From Pseudomonas sp. R37(2017) (GTDB lineage Bacteria; Pseudomonadota; Gammaproteobacteria; Pseudomonadales; Pseudomonadaceae), in the NCBI RefSeq assembly GCF_002113375.1, contig NZ_NEHO01000009.1, positions 62,001-126,000 on the forward strand: a DNA stretch of 64,000 nucleotides, in the 5' to 3' direction. The position numbers were made by a program, and so were the translations under genes. This document shows positions 19,701 to 28,033 of the stretch, piece after piece. Position 1 is the stretch's first letter, and each line of letters opens with the position of its first letter. Under the pieces are notes generated by a model. That model did not search any database. It was given only the letters and a program-made list of their open reading frames with translations, and was not told where the DNA came from.

Positions 19701-22680
19701 GCAGACCAAGGACACCGTGCTCGATTCGGGAGACGTGGCCTTCCTCAACGAGTGGCTGCTCGCTCCGGTGGCTGCGTTGCCAACCACCCAGGCTGAGTTC
19801 GATGCATTGCAGTGGAATGGCGAGCGCTTGTTCCAGGCTGCCAAGTTCGGCACCGAGATGCAGTATCAGCACCTGGTGTTCGAGGAGTTTGCGCGGACCA
19901 TCCAGCCTAACGTCGACCTGTTCTTCGCTCCGACCCAGGTCTATGACGTCGACCTCGATCCGTCGATCGTCGCCGAGTTCGCCCACACCGTGTACCGGTT
20001 TGGCCACTCGATGCTGACCGAGACTGTCGATCGCTACGATATCGACTTCAACGTGATAGGTGATCCGGCCAGCGCCAATCCCGATCAGCAACTGGGCTTG
20101 ATCGCGGCGTTCCTCAACCCGTTGGCGTACGCCGCCAGTGGCGTGTCGCCAGAGGATGCGACCAGTGCGATCGTGCGCGGGGTGACCCGGCAAACCGGTA
20201 ACGAAATCGACGAGTTCGTCACCGAGGCGCTGCGCAATAACCTGCTCGGCCTGCCGCTCGATCTGCCGGCGATCAACATCGCCCGTGGCCGCGACGCGGG
20301 GATTCCTTCACTCAACGCGTTCCGCCGCGACATCTACAGCCAAACCGGTGACACCCAACTCAAGCCGTACAACAGCTGGGTCGACCTGGTGCAGCACCTC
20401 AAGCATCCGGAGTCGTTGATCAACTTCATCGCGGCCTATGGTACGCATGACACCATCACGGCGGCGACCACGCTGGAGGGCAAACGTGCTGCAGCGCTGG
20501 CGCTGGTCTTTGGTGGTGTAGGGGCGCCGGCTGACCGCCTGGACTTCCTCAACAGCACCGGTGCCTTTGCCAACGTGACGCTGCCTGGCAGGGATGGGAT
20601 CGCGGGCACTGCCGATGACCTGAGAAATGTCACGGTCACGGGCGTCGATGCCATCGATATGTGGATTGGCGGCCTGGCTGAACAGAAAACTCCGTTCGGC
20701 GGCATGCTCGGCACAACCTTCAACTTCGTGTTCGAGAACCAGCTGGAAAAACTGCAGGACGGCGATCGCTTCTACTACCTGGAGCGTACCTCTGGCCTGT
20801 CGATGAATGCCGAACTGGAAAGCAACTCGTTCGCCAAGCTGATCATGGCCAACACCTCGGCCACGCACTTGCCGGGCCTGGTGTTCTCCGACCCAGGTTT
20901 CTACCTGGAAGTCGACCCGGGCAAGCAATTCAACGAAGGCCTGCTCGCTGCCGATCCGCTCGGCCCGGACGGCGAGCAGGTGGTGTTCCGCGACAACCCG
21001 CTGACCGTGGGCCCGGACACCAACTTCATCCGCTACACCGGTGCCGAGCACATCGTATTGGGTGGTACCGACAACGACGACATCCTCATTTCCAGCGAAG
21101 GCGATGACACTGTCTGGGGTGATGCCGGCAACGACCGCATCGACGGCGGGGACGGCAACGACCAACTGCGTGGCGGCGATGGCAACGACATCATCACCGA
21201 CACCGGTGGCGACGATAACATCCAGGGTGGCGACGGCAACGACGTGCTGCACGGAGGCAACGGTGTCAACCTGATCATTGGCGGGTTCGGCAGCGACTTC
21301 ATCGTGACCGGTGAGGACGCCTCCGAAGCCATTGGTGGCCAGGGCAACGACTTCATCCTGGGCAGCAAGGCCAACGAACAGGACATGGGTAACGAAGGCG
21401 ACGACTGGATCGAGAAGGGCACCTCGGACGGTGCACCTGGCGACAACTTCGATCCGCTCGGCAACGACCCGGTCATCGGCAACGATGTATTCGTCGGCGG
21501 CAACGAGAACGATAAGTTCAACGGCGAAGGCGGTGACGACATCATGGTCGGCAGTCTCGGCATGGGTGACCGCTATATCGGCGGCTCCGGCTATGACTGG
21601 GCGACCTTCAAGGACCTCGCCCAGGGCGTGAGCATCGATTACAGCGATCGCTTCTTCGATGTGCCACCGATGCCAGGTTCCGGTGCCTCGGCGCTGGTGC
21701 GCTTCGACATCATGGAAGGCCTGTCGGGTTCGACACACGGTGACTTCCTGCGCGGTGACAACGAAGATGCGACGTCGCTGCCTACCGCAGGTGCAACCGG
21801 CAGTGTGCTGACCAACATCAACCTGATCGACGGTCTGGCGGGCCTGCTGCCAGTCGGATCGACGTTCTATGCTGGCGGCAACATCATCCTCGGCGGCAGC
21901 GGCGGCGACCTCATCGAAGGCCGCGGTGGCGACGACATCATCGATGGCGACAAGTGGCTGAACGTACGCATCAGCGTACGGGCAAACGCTGATGGCACTG
22001 GTGCGGAAATCGCCACGTTCAACAGCATGGAACCGTTGGTACCGTTGATGCTCAACGGTACCTACAACCCAGGCCAACTGGTCGTCGTGCGGGAGATTCT
22101 GACCGGCGCTGACAGCTTCGACACCGCGGTGTATTCCGGCAATTTCTCGGAGTACGCAATTACCCGCGATGGCGATGCCGTCATCGTGACCGACCTGGTG
22201 GCGGGCCGTGACGGCGCCGATCGCCTGACGGGCATCGAGCGCCTGCAGTTCTCCGACCAGGCGCAACCGACACTCGTCGGTACCGCAGTCAACAACGGAC
22301 CTGTGGGGCGTCTGGCGATCCTCGACGCTACCACCGGTGCGCGTGAGCCAGCGCCTGTCGCCGGCCAACTGCTGCGCGTCAGCAGCCAGTCGGTCCACGA
22401 CCTGGACAGCGTGAGTGCGACCAATCCGACCGGCGCAATTACCGGTGCGGTGTCTTACTACTGGCAGGTCGAAACCGTTGCCGGTTCGGGCATCTATGAA
22501 GACATCACCTTTATCGCCGCCGGCGAGGTATCGCGGGCGACGGGCGCCACCTACCGGGTGGCGGATGATGTCGCCGGTTCGAACATTCGTGTTCGGGCGG
22601 TGTACCAGGATGGCAATGGTACGCTGGAGATCGTCGACTCGTCGGCGAACAACCTGCCGACCGCAGGGCCGACGATCCTC
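13711..22680 (+). repeat. internal duplication of about 4.5 kb
   Basis: Unit 1 (13711-18264) and unit 2 (18265 to about 22680) are collinear: each runs peroxidase domain, RTX block, DKW segment, SYYWQ domain. Long stretches, for example around EHNRLVQQ and FGTEMQYQHLVFEEF, are nearly identical at protein level but differ at many third codon positions, so the duplication is not recent. Confidence 0.9.
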
Positions 22681-24960
22681 GGGCTTGTGGCGCAGAACCA
22701 GGTGTTGACCGCCGACCCGTCGACCATCATCGATGTCGATGGCCTGACCAATCCGCAGTTCACCTTCCAGTGGCAGGAGACCAACGGGGTCACTTTCGTT
22801 GACATCCCCGGAGCCACCGGCAGCACGTTCACGCTTGGCCAGGCTCAGGTCGGCGATCAGGTGCGCGTGGTAGTCAGTTTCGTGGATAACTTCGGCGTGG
22901 CCGAAAGCATCGCGTCTGACGCCACGGCTCCGGTGGCCAATGTCAACGATGCACCGACAGGTGCGTTGCTGATCAACAATACGACACCGACTCAAGGGCT
23001 GGCCCTGACCGCGCTGACGGCCGGGATTGTCGATCCGGACGGGGTGGGCACATTCAGCTATCAATGGCAGCAAGGTACCGGGACTACCTTCACCAATATC
23101 GCCGGTGCGACCAACGTGAACTTCACCCCTGGGGCGGCGCAGGTCAACCAGCAAATCCGGGTGATCGCGCGCTACACCGATGGCTTCGGCACACTGGAGT
23201 CGGTGACCTCTGCGGCGACGGCGCTGGTCCTGCTGCAGGGTGCGGTGCAAACGGGCGACGCCCTGGCGAACACCCTTGTCGGTGGCGCAGGTAGTGATGT
23301 GCTGTTTGGCCTGGGCGGGAACGATACGCTCATTGGCCTCAATGGTGTCGACCAGTTGTTTGGCGGCGTCGGCGACGACAATCTCAGCGGTGGGAACGGC
23401 GACGACTTCCTCAATGGCGAGGATGGCAACGACTTCCTCAATGGCGGTGCGGGTAATGACCAGATGCTGGGTGGAGCCGGCAACGACACCTACCGCGTCG
23501 AAAATGCCGGGGACGTGCTGATCGAGTTGGCGGGTGAGGGGGCCGACTCCGTACAGACCACGCTCAACAGCTTCACGCTGGGCGCCAACATGGAGCATCT
23601 GCTCTACCTCGGAGTCGCCAACTTCACCGGCAACGGCAATGCGCTGAACAACGTAATCACCGGCGGGACGGGTAATGACACCCTCAACGGCGGCGACGGC
23701 AACGACACCTTGATGGGGGGTGCCGGCAACGACGTCCTCACCGGCGGTGCGGGTAATGATGCAATGGTCGGCGGAGCCGGCAACGATACCTTCCGCGTCG
23801 ATTCAGCCGGGGACCTGGTGACCGAGGCGGCGGGTGAGGGTTCCGATTCCGTGCAGACGACGCTCACCAGCTACACATTGGGCGCCAATGTCGAGAACCT
23901 GCTCTACACCGGCACCGGCAACTTCACCGGCAACGGCAACGCGTTGAACAACGTCATCACCGGCGGGGTGGGTAATGACACTATCAACGGCGATGGTGGT
24001 AACGACACCTTGCTCGGTGGAGCCGGCAACGATGTCATCACTGGCGGTACGGGCAATGACCGGATGGTCGGCGCAGTCGGCAACGATACCTTCCGCGTCG
24101 ATTCGGCCGGGGACCTGGTGGTCGAGACGGCGGGTGAAGGTACCGATTCCGTACAAACGACGCTCAACAGCTACACGCTGGGTGCCAATGTCGAGCACAT
24201 GCTCTTCAACGGAGTCGGCAACTTCACCGGTACCGGCAACGCGTTGAACAACATCATCACCGCCGGGGCGGGTAATGACACCCTCAACGGTGGTGGCGGC
24301 AACGACACATTGCTCGGTGGCGTCGGCAACGACGTCCTCAATGGCGATGCGGGCGCTGACCGGATGGAAGGCGGAGTCGGCAATGACACCTACCGCGTCG
24401 ATTCTGCCGCGGACGGGGTCATCGAGTTGGCGGGTAACGGTGAGGACTCGATACAGACGTCGCTGACCAGCTACACGCTGGGTGCCGATGCCGAGCATCT
24501 GCTCTTCACCGGGGTCGGCAACTTCGTCGGTACCGGCAACGCGTCGAACAACGTCATGACCGGTGGGGTGGGTAACGACACCCTCAACGGCGCGGGCGGC
24601 AACGACACATTGCTCGGCGGCGCCGGCAACGACCTCCTCGATGGCGGTGCCGGCAACGACAGTGTTGCTGGCGGTGCCGGCAACGACACGATGAATGCCG
24701 CCAGTGGCGACGATATCTTCGTGTTCGCGGCGGGCTTCGGTAACGACCGGATCCTCGGCTTCGATACCGATGCGGCGGGAGGTCAGGATCTGCTCAATAT
24801 CGTCGGGCTCAACATCACGGCAGCGACGTTCAACAGCAGTGTCAATATGGTCGATCTCGGTGCGGATACGTTGCTCAACTTCGGCGCTGGCTCAATCACC
24901 CTGGTAGGTGTTGGCGACCCGAACACCGTGTCGGCCACAGACTTCATCCTGGCTTCATGA
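13711..24960 (+). CDS. giant secreted RTX protein with two animal-type haem peroxidase units
   Basis: This 3749-residue extracellular protein holds two full haem peroxidase units. Start ATG 13711 (MANFNKADLEF) follows GAGGG; the frame is open 22 codons upstream. Unit 1 (about 1-1518) and unit 2 (about 1519-2990) each have: an N-terminal segment; a peroxidase domain with distal-His motif GQFFDHGLD (His184; His1709), SEHNR arginine (Arg469; Arg1994) and proximal-His FGHSML (His573; His2099); an RTX block of GGxGxD nonapeptides; and a beta domain with SYYWQ. Two Ig-like repeats follow (about 2990-3180), then a final RTX array with four 100-residue modules. The end ATDFILAS suits a type I secretion signal. 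The divergent neighbours encode a matching exporter. The layout recalls P. putida PepA, a Ca-dependent extracellular peroxidase (from memory). All haem-site residues are present in both units. Confidence 0.93.
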   Translation: MANFNKADLEFILKQIFIAEAQADGASLNDLLPNTQVPFGLRTVDGSLNNLVTGQSEFGAADNTFPRLLQPSFLPDYVGTGPVIDPQPRIISNLVVDQTANNPAAYAAAFDPGLDGVLNFGVVGAGNDDVLKDGVQIVASPGLDGVFGTADDKDVFLFPNVSPDVGLTASFNSWMTFFGQFFDHGLDLVTKSATDTVFIPLQPDDPLFVPGSPTNFMVLPRAVRTAGADGVVGTADDGQTNTTSPFVDQSQTYSSHPSHQVFLREYVINAAGDPVATGRLITNRDLGADGRFGTADDGTGENGGMATWAVVKAQARDILGINLTDADVHNVPLLATDAYGNFIRGPNGMPQVVIRISNGADGIAGTADDVTQLVEGNRANPISLANAVSTGHGFLDDIAHNAAPVVVGGVLQADADTTVGNAQPVDGAGNNLTYDNELLDAHYIAGDGRVNENIGLTTVHHVFHSEHNRLVQQSKDTILASGDLAFLNEWLVDDVTAIPTTAAEIAALVWDGERLFQAAKFGTEMQYQHLVFEEFARTIQPQVDEFLAPNGYDTSINPAILAEFAHVVYRFGHSMLTETVDRFDPDFNPLLTDPTNPDSQLGLIAAFLNPLAFAGSGLTADQAAGAIVRGVTRQVGNEIDEFVTEALRNNLLGLPLDLPALNMARGRDTGIPTLNEARREMYAATGDSQLKPYISWADLVDHLKHPESLVNFIAAYGTHGSITSATTLAEKRAAALALVFGGAGSPADRLDFLNSTGAWANVTQAGQDGVLGTADDITGVTITGLDDVDFWVGGLAEEKMPFGGMLGSTFNFVFETQMEALQNGDRFYYLSRTAGLNFGTELENNSFAKLIMLNTDVTHLSNTVFLTPTFTLEVNQASQFTGEGVDGRADPTGGIMINGVEVVPLVIRDNPETVGPDTNYLQYTGEDHIVMGGTAGNDIIISGEGDDTLYGDAGNDRLEGGAGNDAILGGDGDDIISDAFGDNRMEGNAGNDVIIAGSMLAAGNLILGGDGQDFIITTEDISTTFGGQGDDFILGAKTNLPPTGNEGDDWIEKGTQDGAPGDNFSPLLNDDVIGNDIFVGGGGFDEMIGEGGDDIFVGSDAQDKMDGMSGFDWITYKNDKVGVTADLRLAALAQPHGNTPNQNAGVFNPVGASPASILDRFAEVEGLSGSSFGDVLKGDDVDAVTIVNHGGATGSALTNVALIRGLDQFLADAGLPVTGFATGNIILGGDGSDLVEGRGGDDLIDGDKWINVRIAVYDPADVNHLGPEIASFDSMADMIPFMLDGTINPGQLKAVREIMPGVSTGGAAFDTAIYSGVALDYTVTVDDRGTADLADDIYTVTDSVAGRDGTDTLLHVERLQFADQQMVLVDGLNAQPTGSPTVTGGVGGVITVGDTLTVSAAALRDADNIAAGNPLGLVNSSVSYYWQFEAVAGSGVFEDIILLPAGDLAFQSADGTTFKVSPDLAGLNLRVKAIYQDAHGTTEIVFSEPTGLVAPGAPVVPTAPIPVVDATSGGAGLHMVRSDLNFILDQIKIAEAEASGQDILSLIPNIRSPLGLRAVDGSNNNLLNLNGNNHTEFGAADNVFPRLSDPVFNPAEGGTSYTQTSGLVIDSQPRTISNLIVDQTANNAAAYATAFDPGLNGHLDFGVVGPLNDDVLKDGVQIVKSPGLDGQFGTLDDHDVFLIENTAADAGLSAPFNAWMTFFGQFFDHGLDLVTKGGSGTVFIPLQPDDPLFVPGSPTNFMVLTRATNQPGPDGVLGTADDIHEHTNTTTPFVDQNQTYSSHPSHQVFLRGYELNAAGEPVATGRLITNRDLGADGTFGTADDVEIGGMATWKVVKAQARDILGINLTDADIDSGPLLATDAYGNFIKGANGFPQVVIRVNNGADGIAGTADDVTTLVEGDPANPVSLVNAVRTGHAFLNDIAHNAVPVSAGGVLQADADTDVGNAQPVDGAGNNLTYDNELLDAHYIAGDGRVNENIGLTAVHAIFHSEHNRLVQQTKDTVLDSGDVAFLNEWLLAPVAALPTTQAEFDALQWNGERLFQAAKFGTEMQYQHLVFEEFARTIQPNVDLFFAPTQVYDVDLDPSIVAEFAHTVYRFGHSMLTETVDRYDIDFNVIGDPASANPDQQLGLIAAFLNPLAYAASGVSPEDATSAIVRGVTRQTGNEIDEFVTEALRNNLLGLPLDLPAINIARGRDAGIPSLNAFRRDIYSQTGDTQLKPYNSWVDLVQHLKHPESLINFIAAYGTHDTITAATTLEGKRAAALALVFGGVGAPADRLDFLNSTGAFANVTLPGRDGIAGTADDLRNVTVTGVDAIDMWIGGLAEQKTPFGGMLGTTFNFVFENQLEKLQDGDRFYYLERTSGLSMNAELESNSFAKLIMANTSATHLPGLVFSDPGFYLEVDPGKQFNEGLLAADPLGPDGEQVVFRDNPLTVGPDTNFIRYTGAEHIVLGGTDNDDILISSEGDDTVWGDAGNDRIDGGDGNDQLRGGDGNDIITDTGGDDNIQGGDGNDVLHGGNGVNLIIGGFGSDFIVTGEDASEAIGGQGNDFILGSKANEQDMGNEGDDWIEKGTSDGAPGDNFDPLGNDPVIGNDVFVGGNENDKFNGEGGDDIMVGSLGMGDRYIGGSGYDWATFKDLAQGVSIDYSDRFFDVPPMPGSGASALVRFDIMEGLSGSTHGDFLRGDNEDATSLPTAGATGSVLTNINLIDGLAGLLPVGSTFYAGGNIILGGSGGDLIEGRGGDDIIDGDKWLNVRISVRANADGTGAEIATFNSMEPLVPLMLNGTYNPGQLVVVREILTGADSFDTAVYSGNFSEYAITRDGDAVIVTDLVAGRDGADRLTGIERLQFSDQAQPTLVGTAVNNGPVGRLAILDATTGAREPAPVAGQLLRVSSQSVHDLDSVSATNPTGAITGAVSYYWQVETVAGSGIYEDITFIAAGEVSRATGATYRVADDVAGSNIRVRAVYQDGNGTLEIVDSSANNLPTAGPTILGLVAQNQVLTADPSTIIDVDGLTNPQFTFQWQETNGVTFVDIPGATGSTFTLGQAQVGDQVRVVVSFVDNFGVAESIASDATAPVANVNDAPTGALLINNTTPTQGLALTALTAGIVDPDGVGTFSYQWQQGTGTTFTNIAGATNVNFTPGAAQVNQQIRVIARYTDGFGTLESVTSAATALVLLQGAVQTGDALANTLVGGAGSDVLFGLGGNDTLIGLNGVDQLFGGVGDDNLSGGNGDDFLNGEDGNDFLNGGAGNDQMLGGAGNDTYRVENAGDVLIELAGEGADSVQTTLNSFTLGANMEHLLYLGVANFTGNGNALNNVITGGTGNDTLNGGDGNDTLMGGAGNDVLTGGAGNDAMVGGAGNDTFRVDSAGDLVTEAAGEGSDSVQTTLTSYTLGANVENLLYTGTGNFTGNGNALNNVITGGVGNDTINGDGGNDTLLGGAGNDVITGGTGNDRMVGAVGNDTFRVDSAGDLVVETAGEGTDSVQTTLNSYTLGANVEHMLFNGVGNFTGTGNALNNIITAGAGNDTLNGGGGNDTLLGGVGNDVLNGDAGADRMEGGVGNDTYRVDSAADGVIELAGNGEDSIQTSLTSYTLGADAEHLLFTGVGNFVGTGNASNNVMTGGVGNDTLNGAGGNDTLLGGAGNDLLDGGAGNDSVAGGAGNDTMNAASGDDIFVFAAGFGNDRILGFDTDAAGGQDLLNIVGLNITAATFNSSVNMVDLGADTLLNFGAGSITLVGVGDPNTVSATDFILAS
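23491..24690 (+). repeat. four tandem 300-bp RTX modules
   Basis: The same module begins at 23491, 23791, 24091 and 24391, exactly 300 bp apart. Each encodes a RVDSAGD segment, a TTLxSYTLGA segment, a GNALNN segment and several GGxGND nonapeptides. Exact spacing over four copies with scattered substitutions suggests unequal crossing-over under a length constraint. Confidence 0.93.
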
Positions 24961-24999
24961 TGTTCTGACAGGCACTGTCGCAAGGAGCGCAGACCACGG

Positions 25000-25033
25000 A
25001 AGGGAGGGCAATGGATGCCCTCCCTTTCTTTTT
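25000..25033 (+). terminator. rho-independent terminator after the RTX gene
   Basis: AAGGGAGGGCA (25000-25010) pairs with TGCCCTCCCTT (25016-25026), followed by TCTTTTT. Strong terminator 40 bp after the stop. Confidence 0.93.
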
Positions 25034-25139
25034 CCCGAGGGGGGATTTCTGTTCGTCGATGCCGTTGGGTATCGGAGCGCCAGCAGTGTAATGACGCTCA
25101 AAAAAGCAGGCTGGAACCGAGCTGCGAAATCAAAAAGCA

Positions 25140-25736
25140 ATGGAAAAAGGAAACCCGGTCTTGAACACTTCAGCGTTCTGCGTCTTGAGCGGCCTATTGG
25201 TTTCGCTCGCGGTTTCTGCCACCGGGGTTACTTCGGTCTTCGATCTGGACTTCACCAGGTCGGCCATGGAAACGCTGAAAAAACTGGATATCAACGACGC
25301 GCTCATTGTCTCGGTCTCAAGTCCTTCTGCATTTACCTTCTGCCGAAAAGGATCGTCAACGCTCTGGAAGTATCAGGTGTTGGATCTGGAGCAACTGGCG
25401 GCGATCCAGATCGACCAAAAGCGCACTTCAACGGACTATCAACGAATTAGCGTTGCGCAACTCAATAGTGTCGCTTGCGAGCTGGACCACCTCGCAGCAT
25501 TGGGTCAACCGGCTATAAGGCGTGGATTTGCCCTGGGCCTGATCACCTTGTTTCTGTTGGTCGGCCTCAGATACACCTACCAGGTCATCAAGCATTGCTA
25601 TTGTGCTCAGAGCGGATTTTCGAAGCCAGGCATGCAGCGATTCAACGAATCCCGGTTACCGCAAAATTCAACGGTCCTGGCGTTGGCCGCATGGGGTATA
25701 GCTGCAGTGACGGCGTTTGTTTACTTCGGGTTTTGA
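25140..25736 (+). CDS. hypothetical membrane protein
   Basis: I do not recognise this 198-residue protein. It has an N-terminal hydrophobic stretch (about 10-30), a soluble middle (about 35-125) with two cysteines, a second helix (about 130-150, LGLITLFLLVGLRYTYQVI) and a third at the C-terminus (about 178-198). ATG 25140 has a poor ribosome site. An in-frame TTG at 25161 follows AAAAGG at about 10 nt and may be the true start. It stands alone, after the RTX terminator and about 200 bp before fadH. An inner-membrane protein with a large loop is the most that can be said. Confidence 0.6.
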   Translation: MEKGNPVLNTSAFCVLSGLLVSLAVSATGVTSVFDLDFTRSAMETLKKLDINDALIVSVSSPSAFTFCRKGSSTLWKYQVLDLEQLAAIQIDQKRTSTDYQRISVAQLNSVACELDHLAALGQPAIRRGFALGLITLFLLVGLRYTYQVIKHCYCAQSGFSKPGMQRFNESRLPQNSTVLALAAWGIAAVTAFVYFGF

Positions 25737-25939
25737 ATATTTCCACAGATAGCGGATATGCCGTATCGCATTAGCGACCAGAACGTCCATTCGCTGACGG
25801 TGTGACTGCTCATTTCGATCATTAAGTTGTCATTTTCAGTCATTGAGCGGCAGCAGCGCGACTCTTAGTCTGTCGAACATGACTGATGGGGGCCGTAGAG
25901 CTCCCGCACTTTCCGTGATCGCTCGATGTGGAGTTACCG

Positions 25940-27979
25940 ATGACCGCCGCTCAATACCCGCACCTGTTGGCTCCGCTGGACCTGGGTTTCACCACGCTGC
26001 GCAATCGCACCCTGATGGGGTCGATGCACACTGGCCTTGAAGAGAAACCGGGTGGGTTCGAGCGCATGGCCGCCTACTTCGCCGAGCGTGCCCGTGGCGG
26101 TGTCGGCCTGATGGTCACTGGCGGTATCGGTCCGAACGACGAAGGTGGCGTGTATTCCGGCGCGGCCAAGCTGACCACTGAAGAAGAGGCGCTGAAACAC
26201 CGCATCGTCACCCGTGCCGTGCACGATGCAGGCGGCAAGATCTGCATGCAGATCCTCCACGCCGGTCGTTATGCCTACAGCCCGAAACAGGTCGCGCCAA
26301 GTGCGATTCAGGCGCCGATCAACCCGTTCAAGCCCAAGGAACTGGACGAGGAAGGCATCGAAAAGCAGATCAGCGATTTCGTCACCTGCTCGGTCCTGGC
26401 ACAAACCGCCGAGTACGACGGCGTGGAAATCATGGGCTCCGAAGGCTATTTCATTAACCAGTTCCTCGCCGCCCACACCAACCACCGGACCGATCGCTGG
26501 GGTGGCAGCTATGAAAACCGCATGCGCCTGCCGGTGGAAATCGTCCGTCGCGTACGTGAGGCGGTTGGTCCGAACTTCATCATCATTTTCCGCCTGTCGA
26601 TGCTCGACCTGGTCGAAGGCGGCAGCACCTGGGACGAAATCGTTCAACTGGCCAAGGCCATCGAGCAAGCCGGTGCGACCCTCATCAACACCGGTATCGG
26701 CTGGCACGAAGCGCGGATTCCGACCATCGCCACCAAAGTACCGCGTGCGGCGTTCAGCAAGGTCACGGCCAAACTGCGTGGTTCGGTCAATATTCCGCTG
26801 ATCACCACCAACCGTATCAACACGCCGGAAGTGGCCGAGCAGATTCTCGCCGAGGGCGATGCCGACATGGTGTCCATGGCGCGGCCGTTCCTCGCCGACC
26901 CGGATTTCGTCAACAAGGCTGCTGCTGGACGCGCCGATGAAATCAACACCTGCATCGGTTGCAACCAGGCCTGCCTCGATCACACCTTTGGCGGCAAGCT
27001 GACCAGTTGCCTGGTCAACCCGCGTGCCTGCCATGAAACCGAACTCAATTACCTGCCCGTGCAGCAGTTGAAGAAAATCGCCGTGGTCGGTGCCGGGCCT
27101 GCCGGTTTGTCCGCCGCGACCGTGGCCGCCGAGCGTGGTCATCAGGTGACGCTGTTCGATTCGGCCAGCGAAATCGGCGGTCAGTTCAACATCGCCAAGC
27201 GGGTGCCGGGCAAGGAAGAGTTCTACGAAACCATTCGCTACTTCAGCCGCAAGCTGCAGACCACCCATGTCGAGGTGTGCCTGAACACCCGCGTCGATGT
27301 GGCCGCCTTGGTCGAGGGCGGCTACGACGAGATCATTCTGGCCACCGGCATTGCGCCGCGCGTGCCGGCCATTGCGGGGGTGGAGCACGCCAAGGTGCTG
27401 AGCTACCTGGATGTGCTCCTGGAGCGCAAGCCGGTCGGCCAGCGTGTCGCGGTGATCGGTGCCGGTGGTATCGGTTTCGACGTCTCCGAGTTCCTTGTGC
27501 ATGAAGGTGTCGCGACCAGTCAGGATCGTGCTGCGTTCTGGAAAGAATGGGGCATCGATAGCCACCTTGAAGCACGCGGTGGTGTCGCCGGTATCAAGGC
27601 CACGCCCCACGCGCCGGCTCGCGAGGTGTTCCTGCTGCAACGCAAGAAGTCCAAGGTCGGCGACGGCCTGGGCAAGACCACCGGCTGGATTCATCGCACT
27701 GGCCTGAAGAACAAGCAGGTACAGATGCTCAACAGCGTTGAGTACCTGAAGATCGATGACGAAGGCCTGCACATCCGCATCGGCGAAACCGGCGAACCGC
27801 AGGTGCTGCCTGTGGACAACATCGTGATTTGCGCCGGGCAGGATCCGCTGCGTGAGTTGCATGACGGCCTGGTGGCGGCGGGGCAGAGCGTACACCTGAT
27901 CGGTGGCGCGGATGTCGCGGCTGAGCTGGATGCCAAGCGGGCGATCAATCAGGGATCGCGGTTGGCGGCAGAGCTTTAA
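25940..27979 (+). CDS. fadH: NADPH-dependent 2,4-dienoyl-CoA reductase
   Basis: FadH reduces 2,4-dienoyl-CoA to enoyl-CoA, letting polyunsaturated fatty acids enter beta-oxidation. The 679-residue protein has the family layout: an old-yellow-enzyme-type FMN barrel (about 1-340), the 4Fe-4S cysteine cluster CIGCNQAC...C...C (about 335-360), and a C-terminal FAD/NADPH module with two dinucleotide-binding motifs, VGAGPAGLSAA (about 380) and IGAGGIGFD (about 510). The start ATG 25940 has GGAG a few bases upstream, better than the GTG/ATG four codons before. It is transcribed alone; a 10-bp inverted repeat follows. Confidence 0.96.
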   Translation: MTAAQYPHLLAPLDLGFTTLRNRTLMGSMHTGLEEKPGGFERMAAYFAERARGGVGLMVTGGIGPNDEGGVYSGAAKLTTEEEALKHRIVTRAVHDAGGKICMQILHAGRYAYSPKQVAPSAIQAPINPFKPKELDEEGIEKQISDFVTCSVLAQTAEYDGVEIMGSEGYFINQFLAAHTNHRTDRWGGSYENRMRLPVEIVRRVREAVGPNFIIIFRLSMLDLVEGGSTWDEIVQLAKAIEQAGATLINTGIGWHEARIPTIATKVPRAAFSKVTAKLRGSVNIPLITTNRINTPEVAEQILAEGDADMVSMARPFLADPDFVNKAAAGRADEINTCIGCNQACLDHTFGGKLTSCLVNPRACHETELNYLPVQQLKKIAVVGAGPAGLSAATVAAERGHQVTLFDSASEIGGQFNIAKRVPGKEEFYETIRYFSRKLQTTHVEVCLNTRVDVAALVEGGYDEIILATGIAPRVPAIAGVEHAKVLSYLDVLLERKPVGQRVAVIGAGGIGFDVSEFLVHEGVATSQDRAAFWKEWGIDSHLEARGGVAGIKATPHAPAREVFLLQRKKSKVGDGLGKTTGWIHRTGLKNKQVQMLNSVEYLKIDDEGLHIRIGETGEPQVLPVDNIVICAGQDPLRELHDGLVAAGQSVHLIGGADVAAELDAKRAINQGSRLAAEL

Positions 27980-28003
27980 CAGGCAGGTCTGTCAGCTGTT
28001 AAG

Positions 28004-28031
28004 ATGCCGGCTCTTCATACAGAGCCGGCAT
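28004..28031 (+). terminator. inverted repeat after fadH
   Basis: ATGCCGGCTC (28004-28013) pairs with GAGCCGGCAT (28022-28031) around an 8-nt loop, 24 bp after the fadH stop. There is no T-run, so it is an imperfect terminator. Because ATG 28004 lies in the stem, the next gene more likely starts at 28034. Confidence 0.55.
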
Positions 28032-28033
28032 TG

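Noticed and set aside
20308..23598. Second long antisense open frame opposite the RTX gene
   Set aside because: Same reason; low-complexity valine/alanine-rich product.
23261..24960. Tandem repeats as a CRISPR array
   Set aside because: The 300-bp repeats are in frame with RTX coding and have no spacer structure.
25934..27895. Antisense open frame opposite fadH
   Set aside because: Shadow; no family resemblance.
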